A DNA stretch of 64,000 nucleotides from Clostridium bornimense (GCF_018917145.1 NZ_JAHLOD010000002.1:62001-126000); one strand, 5' to 3'. Counted from the stretch's first letter, positions 18,993 to 27,555 are shown. Notes: generated by a model not told the origin, from the sequence alone. Numbers and translations are program-made.

Positions 18993-19712
18993 TTACAATA
19001 CCCATCTTATTAATCCAAATAAAAATAAATGTAATGGATAAACTATGTAAAAGAACCACCTATTACAGAAAGTGTTCTTGCCTCCTTTACCATTGTAAAG
19101 ATATATAAAAGGTATACTTAAATATACTCCAACTTGCCATAATTCTCTATACCACGGAAATTTATTAATAATACAAAATATAACCACTAGTGATACTTCT
19201 ATCATTGCTATAATTGAAAAAGATATCATTTTTTTATTAAAACTATCTTTATAAATATAAAACATAAGAACCCATAATGGTGCTATAATACTCCAGTCAC
19301 AAAATAAAGATAGCATCATCAAAAAAATTATAGATAGAACTTTTAAAACACTATTCCTAATCTTTGTATAACTTAATAAAATACAAAAGCATAAAAATAA
19401 ATTAAATATCATATTAAATTCTAATGCTACTAACTTATTATAATGACAAAATACATATGGAACTTGCGAAATAAGTGCAAAAACAAATAACCTTATAAAA
19501 TATTTCTTTTTTGAAGAAGTATGTTGAAATCCTTCCACTAAGAAATAACACATTATAGGAGCAGTTATTCTTCCTATAAATCTAAATATACCATATAACG
19601 GATTAGATATTGAAATAAAACACATAGCAATATGATCTATTATCATAGCTATTACCGCAATATACTTCAACGTCTGTCTATCCATTCCCAATTTAACTTC
19701 TAAATTACCCAT
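18993..19712 (-). CDS. TraX family membrane protein
   Basis: This protein of about 239 residues has around eight hydrophobic segments and the family start LKYIAVIAMIIDHIAMCF, with RFIGRITAPIMCYFLVEGFQ soon after. TraX-like proteins are membrane acetyltransferase-type proteins named after F-pilin acetylation; chromosomal copies in Firmicutes have no settled role. ATG 19712 is preferred because GGGGTGAG lies just before it, although a GTG three codons upstream is possible. It sits between the structured RNA at 19.8-20.0 kb and hpf. Confidence 0.85.
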   Translation of the reverse strand: MGNLEVKLGMDRQTLKYIAVIAMIIDHIAMCFISISNPLYGIFRFIGRITAPIMCYFLVEGFQHTSSKKKYFIRLFVFALISQVPYVFCHYNKLVALEFNMIFNLFLCFCILLSYTKIRNSVLKVLSIIFLMMLSLFCDWSIIAPLWVLMFYIYKDSFNKKMISFSIIAMIEVSLVVIFCIINKFPWYRELWQVGVYLSIPFIYLYNGKGGKNTFCNRWFFYIVYPLHLFLFGLIRWVL

Positions 19713-19791
19713 TTTTCTCACCCCATCATTATTTTATCATTATGTATTACATATTAAAACATTTAAGTAATTCTCTTCATGATTCTTTAAT

Positions 19792-20034
19792 AAAAAAAGG
19801 ATACCTTTCGGTATCCTCTATTGAAAAACTAGCTGACCTGATCTTTGACCCCACACTCGCCCACTGGAGCTTTTGCTACCCGGAATTAACCTCTCACTAC
19901 TAACCCTCTCGCACTCTATTGCGGTAGGACTCACTTCTAAGCCGCACCATGATCACTAAGACTTTGCTTAGCTTACGTGGATCGTTTCGCCTGCGACTGG
20001 CATCGACTTTCAACCACAGACCTAATTTAACAAT
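19792..20034 (-). ncRNA. Structured non-coding RNA, probable raiA-motif RNA
   Basis: This is a GC-richer island of about 240 nt in an AT-rich intergenic region. It has a consensus promoter (20041-20068), no usable reading frame and a rho-independent terminator (GGATACC-GAAA-GGTATCC then T run, 19792-19816). The minus-strand RNA contains GTCGATGCCAGTCGCAGGCG, GATCCACGTAAGC and GGGTCAAAGATCAGGTCAGC. The setting, directly after comF and upstream of traX and hpf (raiA), is where the raiA-motif RNA is found in clostridia, and the size fits. That RNA family is abundant and has been linked to sporulation and aggregation. I assign it from context, size and composition; a covariance-model hit would settle it. 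Confidence 0.72.
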
Positions 20035-20040
20035 ATATTT

Positions 20041-20068
20041 ATTATACTTATCTCGCGCAAACTGTCAA
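20041..20068 (-). promoter_or_regulatory. Promoter of the structured RNA, inside comF
   Basis: TTGACA (20063-20068), a 16-bp spacer and TATAAT (20041-20046) match the sigma-A consensus exactly at both boxes on the minus strand. The -35 and spacer lie within the last codons of comF, so the RNA is an independent, probably strong transcription unit. Confidence 0.8.
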
Positions 20069-20704
20069 GAGAATTATTTCCTTTACTCCCAACCCTTGTA
20101 ATTCTTTCTTGCAATAATATAATGTAGATCCTGTAGTACAAACATCATCGACAACTAATATAGACTTATCTTTTATATTAATATCATTTTTTACTTTAAA
20201 TACATCCTGTAAGTTTCTAAATCTCTGATTCTTAGATAATCCAATTTGATCTTTTGTTCTCATCTTCTTTATCAAAGTATCTATCATTTCAATAGAACAA
20301 TTCTCACTAACATATTTAGATATAACTCTGCATTGATTATATCGTCTCTTTCTCTCATCTTTCTTATGCATAGGTATATATGTTATATAATCAATATAAT
20401 CTAAATTATTAGATCTTATAAAATTGCATATATATTCTGCAAATATTTCTCCAACTCTAAAATCACCTTTATACTTTAACTTTTGGATAAGTTCTACAGC
20501 ATAACCACTATACAAAAATATATAATTAATCTTTAATGTTTCATTTTCTATCTTAATATGTTTTTCCCCATTTACTTCTACAAGTCTATCTCTGCATATT
20601 GCACACAAATATTCTTTTTCTAGTGGCCATTTGCAAAATACACAACGATAATCTTTTGGATAAACTATATTCTTTATTAATTCTCTAAAATCTCTAACTC
20701 CCAT
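20048..20704 (-). CDS. comF: ComF family phosphoribosyltransferase-like protein
   Basis: This 218-residue protein has an N-terminal zinc ribbon (CVFC...CAIC, residues 21-38). The type I phosphoribosyltransferase fold follows, with the signature SILVVDDVCTTGSTLYYCKK near residue 180. ComFC-type proteins are needed for DNA uptake in competent Bacillus and Streptococcus; clostridial copies are kept without proven competence. The start overlaps the upstream ComFA-like gene by 28 bases and has a weak ribosome binding site, suggesting translational coupling. The 3' end carries the promoter of the downstream RNA. Confidence 0.9.
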   Translation of the reverse strand: MGVRDFRELIKNIVYPKDYRCVFCKWPLEKEYLCAICRDRLVEVNGEKHIKIENETLKINYIFLYSGYAVELIQKLKYKGDFRVGEIFAEYICNFIRSNNLDYIDYITYIPMHKKDERKRRYNQCRVISKYVSENCSIEMIDTLIKKMRTKDQIGLSKNQRFRNLQDVFKVKNDINIKDKSILVVDDVCTTGSTLYYCKKELQGLGVKEIILLTVCAR

Positions 20705-21597
20705 AGCATTTTATTAAACTTTCTTGCAACAAAACAAGCTTTCTCTATATAAAAAAAAGATTTAGTTGTAAGAAATATTATTTCTCCTTTATTGTCACCA
20801 TAATTTCCCATGGCTGATATATAAAGTAGTTCTTTATAATGATATGATTCTACTTTAGGACAATATACTATGACATTTTCACATCTTTCCTTAGGAAGTT
20901 TCCAAATATTATTTTTTGATGTTATAACAATATTTTTTCCTTTACTTTCGCCTATAGTGTTTTTAGAAACATTTTTATATTTCAACTGATCTTTAAGACT
21001 TACTATATTCTCAAGAACTTTATTAAGTTTATCTTCCCTAGGAATAACAACAACTACATCTTTATTACTATCCATAAAATATGTTAAATATTCAAAGATA
21101 TTTTGTGGAATCTCTTCATAAAAATCAATAGTAGTTTTAATAACTCTCGGTTCACAAAAAACATTATTATTATAAATACTAGGAAGATATATTGTCTCTA
21201 CTGAATTTAATATCGCTTCGGTAGATATTGCTATAACTTTTATATTTGAATCTTTTATGATCCTAGATATTAAAGATAATATCTCAAATCTACTATATCT
21301 ACTAAATGATGATATATCATCATAGATTACTAAAGAAAACTTTTCTCTAACATATATTGCATTGTCATATGAAGAAAACTTTACATTAACCATTTCTTTT
21401 CCATATATATTATTTCCTATATATAAAATCTTTTCGCCCCTTTTTAGTGAATTCTCCATAAGCCTCTTTAAAACTTCAGTATTACTATATGGAGAGGCTA
21501 CAATGTTGATATACTGAGCACCAAAATTACACTCATCCATTATTTCTTTTTCTTTAAAATCCACGATTTCATTGAAACTTTCTAAATTCAACTGCAT
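20677..21597 (-). CDS. Degenerate ComFA-like protein (Walker A lost)
   Basis: This 306-residue protein sits between recD2 and comF, the place where a ComFA helicase would be expected. The segment INIVASPYSNTEVLKRLMEN lines up with the ComFA phosphate-binding region (G-x-GKTE) but has lost the Gly-Lys-Thr. The next block KILYIGNN and the DEAD-like LVIYDDISSF are still recognisable. The C-terminal part is short compared with the roughly 450 residues of true ComFA. ATP-driven DNA translocation therefore looks impossible, yet the frame is intact and starts with AAGGAGTAGTATT before its ATG. A non-catalytic ComF partner is one possibility; this homology is my inference. Confidence 0.6.
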   Translation of the reverse strand: MQLNLESFNEIVDFKEKEIMDECNFGAQYINIVASPYSNTEVLKRLMENSLKRGEKILYIGNNIYGKEMVNVKFSSYDNAIYVREKFSLVIYDDISSFSRYSRFEILSLISRIIKDSNIKVIAISTEAILNSVETIYLPSIYNNNVFCEPRVIKTTIDFYEEIPQNIFEYLTYFMDSNKDVVVVIPREDKLNKVLENIVSLKDQLKYKNVSKNTIGESKGKNIVITSKNNIWKLPKERCENVIVYCPKVESYHYKELLYISAMGNYGDNKGEIIFLTTKSFFYIEKACFVARKFNKMLWELEILEN

Positions 21598-21601
21598 AAT
21601 A

Positions 21602-23818
21602 CTACTCCTTAAGTATATCTTTTATTCTAAAATCTAAAGTAGAATATCTCTCAGAAGTCTTTGTATTTGATACCATAAATGCTAAAGCCTTTTGATTTCC
21701 CACTATAACTACTAACTGTTTCGCCCTAGTTATAGCCGTATATAGTAAGTTTCTATTCATAAGCATATTGTTCCCCATAAACACTGGTAAAATTACAACA
21801 GGAAACTCACTACCCTGACTTTTATGAATTGTCATCGCATATGATAGTTCCAATTCATCAAAATACATCTCTTCATATTTAACTAACTTTTCTTCATCAA
21901 ATACTATAGAAATTTTATTATTCTCTTCATCTATATCTTTTATATAGCCAACATCACCATTAAAAACACCCTCTCCAGAAGGATCTCCAAATCCTTTTAT
22001 TCTTTCCCACTTTATAGAGTAATTGTTTTTAGTTTGCATTACCTTATCACCTATTCTAAAAAAATTGTTTCTATATTCAATTTCCTTCTTCATAGGATGA
22101 TGTGGATTAAGTACATTCTGTATCTCCTTATTTAAATTTATAGATCCTAAATTCCCCTTCTTCATAGGAGTAAGTACCTGTATATCTTTTAACTTATTCC
22201 AATTAGAATTAAACTTTACAAGTCTTCTATCTATTAATCCAAGTATCTCATTTAATATTACTGAATCTCCACTTTTATTTATAAAAAAGAAATCATTATT
22301 CTTTACGTTTAACAATGGCATTTCACCAGAATTTATTTTATGGGCATTTGTAACTATCATACTCTCCTTACCTTGCCTAAATATTTCTTTCAATCTTACC
22401 ACTTTTACAACATCAGAATCGATGATATCTCTTAAAACATTCCCTGGTCCTACTGATGGTAATTGATCTGAATCTCCAACTATAACTACTCTTGTTCCTA
22501 AAGATACAGACTTCAAAAGCGAACTCATTAAAGTTATATCAATCATTGATGCTTCATCTACAACTAATACATCACATTGTAACGGCTTATCCTCGCCTCT
22601 ATTAAAAGCCATACCCTCATCTTCCGCTACCCCCATTTCTAGTAGTCTATGGATAGTCTTAGCTTCTCTTCCTGTAGATTCTGTCATTCTTTTAGCTGCT
22701 CTTCCTGTAGGCGCCGCCATAAACACCTTATAACCGTTGTCTTCAAATATTGTCGTAATACAATTTATAATTGTAGTTTTACCTGTTCCTGGTCCCCCTG
22801 TTATCACCTCTACTCCAGTACTGAAAATACCCTTTATAGCTTCCTTTTGTATCTCTTGAAGGCATATATTATTTTCTTCCTCAAACTTTTTTATTTCCTC
22901 TTCAATATCTATATCTAATTTATTATATTCTGATGTTGCTAAAGTTACTAATTTGTGAGTTACTGACAACTCACTATAATATATCGCTAATGGATAAACA
23001 TATACTTTATGATCTATCTCCTCAATTTTTACCTTTAAATCTAAACTAATTTCCATTAAGTTTTTTTCAATGTCTTCTGCAGATGCAAGTAATATCTCTT
23101 CACCTTGGCTAATTAGCAAATCTATAGGCATACATGAATTACCTAAAGCACAATAATTATTTAACACATATATTATTCCTGACTTAATCCTAAAAGGAGA
23201 AGTAGCTTCTATGCCTAAGCTTCTTGCTATCTTATCAGCACTTTTAAATCCTATTCCATTTATATCTTCCGTTAATCTATAAGGATTTTCCTTAACTATT
23301 TCTATTGATTCTTCTCCATACTTTTTATAAATTTTCGCACATTGAGTTGGAGTTATTCCATATGTCTGTAAGAAAATATTTATTTTTCTTACGCCTCTAC
23401 CTTTTTCATATGAATTTTTTATTGTATTTAGTTTTTTCTCTCCTACCCCTTCAATTTCTCTAAGCCTATCTATATTTTCATCTAATATTACTAATGTGTC
23501 TTCCCCAAACTTTTCAACAATCTTTTTTGCCGTAACTGGACCTATCCCAGTAATTATTCCTGAAGACAAATAACGCTCAATCCCTATTATAGATGTAGGC
23601 AACACCTCTTCAATATTACTAACTTTTAATTGTTCCCCAAACTTAGGATGAACAGTCCACTGACCCTCAATCTTTACATGTAACCCTTCAGTTGCAAATG
23701 GCACTATTCCAACAAATGTTATTAACTTATCACTATTATCCTTTACCTTTCCAATTACATATCCATTTTCATCATTTTTAAAAGTTATAGTTTCAATAAC
23801 ACCTTCAACAGTCACCAT
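21602..23818 (-). CDS. recD2: RecD2-type DNA helicase (YrrC)
   Basis: This 738-residue SF1B helicase has an N-terminal OB-like domain (residues 1-80) and helix-hairpin-helix repeats (GIGPVTAKKIVEKFGEDTL, IEGVGEKKLNTIKNSY). The motor has GGPGTGKTTIINCI (Walker A, about residue 345), VLVVDEASMIDI (Walker B), GDSDQLPSVGPGNVL, and the late motif YAMTIHKSQGSEFP. RecD2 unwinds DNA 5' to 3' without RecBC and helps genome stability. It leads an operon with the ComFA-like gene (4 bp gap) and comF. Confidence 0.95.
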   Translation of the reverse strand: MVTVEGVIETITFKNDENGYVIGKVKDNSDKLITFVGIVPFATEGLHVKIEGQWTVHPKFGEQLKVSNIEEVLPTSIIGIERYLSSGIITGIGPVTAKKIVEKFGEDTLVILDENIDRLREIEGVGEKKLNTIKNSYEKGRGVRKINIFLQTYGITPTQCAKIYKKYGEESIEIVKENPYRLTEDINGIGFKSADKIARSLGIEATSPFRIKSGIIYVLNNYCALGNSCMPIDLLISQGEEILLASAEDIEKNLMEISLDLKVKIEEIDHKVYVYPLAIYYSELSVTHKLVTLATSEYNKLDIDIEEEIKKFEEENNICLQEIQKEAIKGIFSTGVEVITGGPGTGKTTIINCITTIFEDNGYKVFMAAPTGRAAKRMTESTGREAKTIHRLLEMGVAEDEGMAFNRGEDKPLQCDVLVVDEASMIDITLMSSLLKSVSLGTRVVIVGDSDQLPSVGPGNVLRDIIDSDVVKVVRLKEIFRQGKESMIVTNAHKINSGEMPLLNVKNNDFFFINKSGDSVILNEILGLIDRRLVKFNSNWNKLKDIQVLTPMKKGNLGSINLNKEIQNVLNPHHPMKKEIEYRNNFFRIGDKVMQTKNNYSIKWERIKGFGDPSGEGVFNGDVGYIKDIDEENNKISIVFDEEKLVKYEEMYFDELELSYAMTIHKSQGSEFPVVILPVFMGNNMLMNRNLLYTAITRAKQLVVIVGNQKALAFMVSNTKTSERYSTLDFRIKDILKE

Positions 23819-23875
23819 ATCGCTTTAAATTTCTCCTTATATTATTCATTAATTTTATTATAACCTAACATTAAT

Positions 23876-23970
23876 CAGCACACAATTATGTATCAGGGCA
23901 CAATATATCAGTGCACTGTGAACTGCCTTAACTGTGCACTGAAATTGTGAATTGATTGAATTACGAATTG
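23876..23970. repeat. GTGCACTG/AATTGTGAATTG repeat tract
   Basis: This stretch between recD2 and metK holds CAGCACACAATTATG, CAGGGCACAATA, CAGTGCACTGTGAACTGCC, TTAACTGTGCACTGAAATTG and TGAATTGATTGAATTACG. The units match tracts at 15.2, 30.5, 33.9 and 56.8 kb. Confidence 0.55.
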
Positions 23971-24020
23971 AAAAAGAGCTATCGCTAACAAATTTTCATT
24001 TGCTAATACGATAGCTCTTT
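23971..24020 (-). terminator. Terminator of metK
   Basis: GAGCTATCG pairs with CGATAGCTC, and an inner CTAACAAAT pairs with ATTTG-CTAATA with a small bulge. T runs lie on both sides. It belongs to the same hairpin family as those at 10.9, 27.6, 30.4, 41.2 and 60.6 kb. Confidence 0.8.
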
Positions 24021-24030
24021 TATATATCAA

Positions 24031-25206
24031 CTATAGATATTTCTTTATTTCTTCAACTTTATCAAGTTGTTCCCATGGAAGTTCAACGTCAGTTCTTCCA
24101 AAGTGTCCATATGCTGCTGTTTGTTTGTAAATAGGTCTTCTTAAGTCTAAAGATTTTATTATAGCTCCTGGTCTTAAGTCAAATACCTTATTTACGATAT
24201 CAACGATTTTTTCTTCGTCTAGTTTTCCAGTACCAAATGTTTCTATTTCAATTGAAACTGGCTTAGAAACTCCAATAGCATATGCTAATTGAATTTCAAG
24301 TTTATCTGCAACACCAGCTGCTACTAAGTTCTTAGCAACCCATCTTGCAGCATAAGCAGCAGATCTATCTACCTTTGTTGGATCTTTTCCTGAGAATGCT
24401 CCACCGCCATGTCTTCCATATCCACCATAAGTGTCAACTATTATCTTTCTTCCAGTAAGACCTGTATCACCTTGTGGTCCACCGATAACAAATCTTCCTG
24501 TTGGGTTTATATAATACTTTGTTTCTCCATCAAGAAGTTCTGCTGGAATAACAGCTTCTATTACATGTTTCTTTAAATCTTCAACTATTTGATCATGTTC
24601 AACTTCCGGTCCATGTTGAGTAGAAATAACAATAGCATCTATTCTAACTGGCTTATTGTCTTTATATTCAACTGTTACTTGTGTCTTACCATCTGGTCTT
24701 AAATATGGAAGAGTTCCATTCTTTCTAACCTCTGTAAGTCTTCTTGATAATCTATGAGCCATAGCTATTGGCATTGGCATAAATTCTGGAGTTTCTGTAG
24801 TAGCAAAGCCAAACATCATACCTTGATCTCCAGCACCTACTGCTTCAACTTCATCTTTTTCACCTTGTCTGCTTTCTAAAGCTTCGTCTACACCCATAGC
24901 TATATCTGCTGATTGTTCGTCTATTGATGATAATACTGCTAATGTATCACAATCAAATCCATATTTAGCTCTGTCATATCCTATTTCTTTTACTGTTTCT
25001 CTAACTACTTTTTGAACATCTACATATCCTTTTGTAGTTATTTCACCCATTACCATAACCATGCCTGTTGTTGCTGTTGTTTCACAAGCTACTCTAGACA
25101 TTGGATCTTGAGCAAGTAAAGAGTCTAAAATTGCATCTGAAATTTGGTCACAAATTTTGTCAGGATGTCCTTCTGTCACTGATTCTGAAGTAAATAATCT
25201 TTTCAA
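24031..25206 (-). CDS. metK: S-adenosylmethionine synthetase
   Basis: This 391-residue protein makes SAM from methionine and ATP. It shows [20 protein letters not shown] at the start, the [10 protein letters not shown] loop and the P-loop-like [16 protein letters not shown], all classic MetK signatures. The start is TTG at 25206: AAGGAGGAAGTATT lies directly before it, and the protein then has the family's standard length. An upstream ATG in the same frame would lie inside the riboswitch terminator. A SAM-I riboswitch controls the gene. Confidence 0.97.
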   Translation of the reverse strand: MKRLFTSESVTEGHPDKICDQISDAILDSLLAQDPMSRVACETTATTGMVMVMGEITTKGYVDVQKVVRETVKEIGYDRAKYGFDCDTLAVLSSIDEQSADIAMGVDEALESRQGEKDEVEAVGAGDQGMMFGFATTETPEFMPMPIAMAHRLSRRLTEVRKNGTLPYLRPDGKTQVTVEYKDNKPVRIDAIVISTQHGPEVEHDQIVEDLKKHVIEAVIPAELLDGETKYYINPTGRFVIGGPQGDTGLTGRKIIVDTYGGYGRHGGGAFSGKDPTKVDRSAAYAARWVAKNLVAAGVADKLEIQLAYAIGVSKPVSIEIETFGTGKLDEEKIVDIVNKVFDLRPGAIIKSLDLRRPIYKQTAAYGHFGRTDVELPWEQLDKVEEIKKYL

Positions 25207-25240
25207 AATACTTCCTCCTTTTATAATTATTCCGGCGCAT

Positions 25241-25270
25241 AAAAAAAGCACCTACAATAAGAAGATGCTG
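25241..25270 (-). terminator. Riboswitch-controlled terminator before metK
   Basis: On the minus strand AGCATCT...TAGGTGCT folds into a hairpin followed by seven T, between the SAM aptamer and the metK ribosome binding site. It is the expected OFF-state terminator. Confidence 0.85.
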
Positions 25271-25278
25271 TTACTCAT

Positions 25279-25381
25279 CTCTTATCTCGTAGTATAAACT
25301 ACAGGAATTGGCACCTTTGTGTATTCCACAGGTTGCCGGGTTTCATAGGGCCCTTTTCCCTCCACCTCTCTTGATAAGAGT
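25279..25381 (-). promoter_or_regulatory. SAM-I riboswitch (S-box)
   Basis: The minus strand carries CTCTTATCAAGAGAGGTGGA, GGGAAAAGGGCCCTATGAAA, CCCGGCAACC, then GGTGCCAATTCC and the closing GATAAGAG, which pairs with the first CTCTTATC. These are the S-box core elements in order. With the terminator at 25241-25270, high SAM should stop transcription before metK. Confidence 0.96.
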
Positions 25382-25484
25382 ATTTATTTATTTTTTACTT
25401 ATATTTTAACACAATTAAACTTTTCAGTCAACATTGAATTACATAATAAGTAATTATATCCATATTATTTAAAATATTTATCAT

Positions 25485-25514
25485 AAAAAAAAGAGAAGAT
25501 TACTTCTCTTTTTT
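25485..25514 (-). terminator. Terminator of the tRNA cluster
   Basis: AAAGAGAAGTAATCTTCTCTTT on the minus strand forms a 9-bp hairpin followed by a run of T, just past the CCA end of the last tRNA. Confidence 0.85.
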
Positions 25515-25599
25515 TGGTGGGCGGAGATGGATTCGAACCATCGAAACATTACGTAACAGATTTACAGTCTGCCCCCTTTGGCCACTCGGGAACCCGCCC
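25515..25599 (-). tRNA. tRNA-Tyr (GTA), copy 2
   Basis: This class II tRNA of 85 nt has a long variable arm. The acceptor GGGCGGG pairs with TCCGCCC, the anticodon loop ACTGTAAAT gives GTA, and CCA is encoded. It is identical in sequence to the copy at 25712-25796. Confidence 0.96.
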
Positions 25600-25604
25600 T
25601 TAGT

Positions 25605-25680
25605 TGGTGCTGGCAACAGGACTTGAACCCGTAACCTGCTGATTACAAGTCAGCTGCTCTACCAATTGAGCCATGCCAGC
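25605..25680 (-). tRNA. tRNA-Thr (TGT), copy 2
   Basis: The cloverleaf has acceptor GCTGGCA paired with TGCCAGC, anticodon loop CTTGTAA (TGT), T-arm GGGTTCAAGTCC and an encoded CCA. It differs from the copy at 25811-25886 by one base in the D region. Confidence 0.96.
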
Positions 25681-25711
25681 ATATATATTTTATTGTTTTT
25701 AATATAATATA

Positions 25712-25796
25712 TGGTGGGCGGAGATGGATTCGAACCATCGAAACATTACGTAACAGATTTACAGTCTGCCCCCTTTGGCCACTCGGGAACCCGCCC
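25712..25796 (-). tRNA. tRNA-Tyr (GTA), copy 1
   Basis: Same sequence as the copy at 25515-25599: anticodon GTA, long variable arm, encoded CCA. A 31-bp AT-rich spacer separates it from the next tRNA-Thr. Confidence 0.96.
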
Positions 25797-25810
25797 TTAT
25801 TATATTATAT

Positions 25811-25886
25811 TGGTGCTGGCAACAGGACTTGAACCCGTAACCTGCTGATTACAAGTCAGCTGCTCTACCAGTTGAGCCATGCCAGC
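25811..25886 (-). tRNA. tRNA-Thr (TGT), copy 1
   Basis: A full cloverleaf with anticodon TGT and an encoded CCA. With the following tRNA-Tyr it forms a unit that is repeated in tandem. Confidence 0.96.
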
Positions 25887-25891
25887 ACATG

Positions 25892-25967
25892 TGGTGGGAA
25901 CAACAGGGCTCGAACCTGTGACCCTCTGCTTGTAAGGCAGATGCTCTCCCAGCTGAGCTATGCTCCC
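25892..25967 (-). tRNA. tRNA-Val (TAC)
   Basis: The acceptor GGGAGCA pairs with TGTTCCC, the anticodon loop CTTACAA gives TAC, the T-arm is CAGGTTCGAGCCCTG, and CCA is encoded. It is the first tRNA of the cluster and lies 44 bp after the promoter at 26011-26039. Confidence 0.96.
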
Positions 25968-26010
25968 ACATGCTTTGTCGCTTTGCGTTTCCGCCCCGTC
26001 GACAATGACT

Positions 26011-26039
26011 AGTATACATGCATAGCTATTTTTCATCAA
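26011..26039 (-). promoter_or_regulatory. Promoter of the tRNA cluster
   Basis: TTGATG (26034-26039), a 17-bp spacer and TATACT (26011-26016) on the minus strand. The segment after it, GTCGACGGGGCGGAAACGC, is notably GC-rich for this window and probably forms the leader of the tRNA precursor. Confidence 0.6.
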
Positions 26040-26174
26040 CACTGGTTTTGACCTATTATTCAAATTTATTCTTTAATCACTCACTTTTTCTTTGATTTTC
26101 TCACTTTTAAGCATTAACTCATTTTTATATTTTTAGGGGTAAATATATCATTTTATTTACATGTTATATTTAAT

Positions 26175-26191
26175 ATACATAAATTATGTAT
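26175..26191 (+). promoter_or_regulatory. Perfect palindrome next to a -10 box (putative operator)
   Basis: ATACATAA-A-TTATGTAT is a perfect 8-1-8 palindrome. The next bases, TATAAT (26192-26197), form a -10 box about 30 bp before the TtcA-like gene, so the palindrome fills the whole promoter spacer. A repressor site is inferred; no regulator gene lies next to it. Confidence 0.45.
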
Positions 26192-26226
26192 TATAATTAC
26201 TTCAGAATGCGAGGTGTAAGAAAAAT

Positions 26227-26949
26227 ATGGTTCAAAAAAAACTTATAAAAAAACTTAAGAAAGCTATAGAAGATTTTAATTTAATTGAAGATGGAGATAA
26301 AATAGCTATAGGCATCTCAGGAGGTAAAGATTCACTAACCTTACTTTACCTACTATCTATATATAAAAAAATTTCTCCGAAAAAATTTGAATTAGTAGGT
26401 ATTTCTCTTGATCCAGGTAACGGATGTGATTTTTCTACTGTTGAAACCTTATGTAAAAGGTTAGATGTAGAATATCATATAATTTCAACAGATATATCTA
26501 ATATAGTTTTTAATATAAAAAAAGAAAAAAACCCTTGCTCCTTATGTGCAAAATTACGACGTGGTATGTTAAATAGTTCTGCTAAAGATCTACAATGTAA
26601 TAAAATAGCCTTAGGACATCATAAAAATGATGCTATTGAAACATTACTTATGTCAATGTTTTATGAAGGTAGAATTAATTGTTTTACTCCAAAAACATAT
26701 TTATCTAGGATGGATGTCACAGTAATACGTCCTATGGTATACATAGATGAAAATGAAATTATATCATTCATAAATGATAATAATATTGATATAGTTAAAA
26801 ATCCTTGCCCTGCTGACGGAAAAACAAAAAGACAATTTATAAAAGACTTAACTTATAAACTAAAAGATGAAATTCCAGACGTACAAATTAATCTTTTAAA
26901 TTCTTTAACCAATATATCGCAATTAAATATATGGCATAAAGAAAAATAA
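26227..26949 (+). CDS. TtcA-like tRNA 2-thiocytidine synthetase
   Basis: This 240-residue PP-loop ATPase has AIGISGGKDSLTLLYLLS (residues 27-44), the Cys pair CSLCAKLRRGML (about 97-108) with ALGHHKNDAIETLLM after it, and a third Cys in KNPCPADGKTKR. This is the TtcA pattern: adenylation of cytidine 32 in tRNA and sulfur insertion through an iron-sulfur cluster held by the three cysteines. The start is an ATG after GAGGTGTAAG. It is a single gene with a palindrome in its promoter. yyaC follows after 50 bp and may be read through. Confidence 0.85.
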   Translation: MVQKKLIKKLKKAIEDFNLIEDGDKIAIGISGGKDSLTLLYLLSIYKKISPKKFELVGISLDPGNGCDFSTVETLCKRLDVEYHIISTDISNIVFNIKKEKNPCSLCAKLRRGMLNSSAKDLQCNKIALGHHKNDAIETLLMSMFYEGRINCFTPKTYLSRMDVTVIRPMVYIDENEIISFINDNNIDIVKNPCPADGKTKRQFIKDLTYKLKDEIPDVQINLLNSLTNISQLNIWHKEK

Positions 26950-26999
26950 TATTCTATTTTATCCATATACCCTCATATAAATTTTATGGGGGTGTTTTT

Positions 27000-27542
27000 G
27001 TGAAAAAAATTAAAGTTAACTTTCAAAAAGAATTGGCATATGTTGAACTAGCCCAATTTTTAAAAGATTATATAGATGATACTACGATAATAATATGTAT
27101 TGGAACAGATAGATGTATTGGGGATTCTCTTGGTCCTATTGTAGGCTCTATGCTTATTAATAAGTTCTTTCCCCTTACTGTTTACGGAAACATAAAAACT
27201 CCAATTCATGCTCTTAACTTAGAAAAACAACTAAAATTAATTAAAGAAAAGCATCCTGATAACAACATAATCGCTATAGATGCTTGTCTCGGTGATGATA
27301 ATAGTATAGGGGACATCCAAGTTCGCAACCAACCTATCTCTCCTGGAAAAGGTGTCGGAAAAAATCTTCCCGATGTAGGTAACATTTCTATAGTAGGTAT
27401 AGTTGACTCTTGTGATAATACAGAATTTTTCACCAATAGAAGTACCAGGCTTGATTTAATAATTGATATGTCTTCTGTTATCGTAAATACTATCCTATAT
27501 GCATATTGTTTAAATCATAAAGAGAATGGTACATTTATATAG
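27000..27542 (+). CDS. yyaC: Sporulation protein YyaC (GPR-like fold)
   Basis: This 180-residue protein has IIICIGTDRCIGDSLGPIVGSML near residue 30, AIDACLGDD near residue 97 and NQPISPGKGVGKNLPDVGN, all typical of the YyaC family. These proteins share a fold with the spore protease GPR and are expressed during sporulation, but their substrate is unknown. The start is GTG at 27000, preceded by a GGGGGTG run. A terminator of the shared hairpin family follows the stop codon. Confidence 0.88.
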   Translation: MKKIKVNFQKELAYVELAQFLKDYIDDTTIIICIGTDRCIGDSLGPIVGSMLINKFFPLTVYGNIKTPIHALNLEKQLKLIKEKHPDNNIIAIDACLGDDNSIGDIQVRNQPISPGKGVGKNLPDVGNISIVGIVDSCDNTEFFTNRSTRLDLIIDMSSVIVNTILYAYCLNHKENGTFI

Positions 27543-27555
27543 GCATATTTATAAA

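Noticed and set aside
19792-20034. 6S RNA or tmRNA as an identity for the structured RNA
   Set aside because: I see no tmRNA tag frame or CCA end and no clear 6S central bubble; the gene context and size fit raiA RNA better.
25800-26063. Open frame of 87 codons on the minus strand through the tRNA cluster
   Set aside because: It is a translation of tRNA-Val and tRNA-Thr sequence and leader, with no ribosome binding site; the tRNAs fully explain the region.
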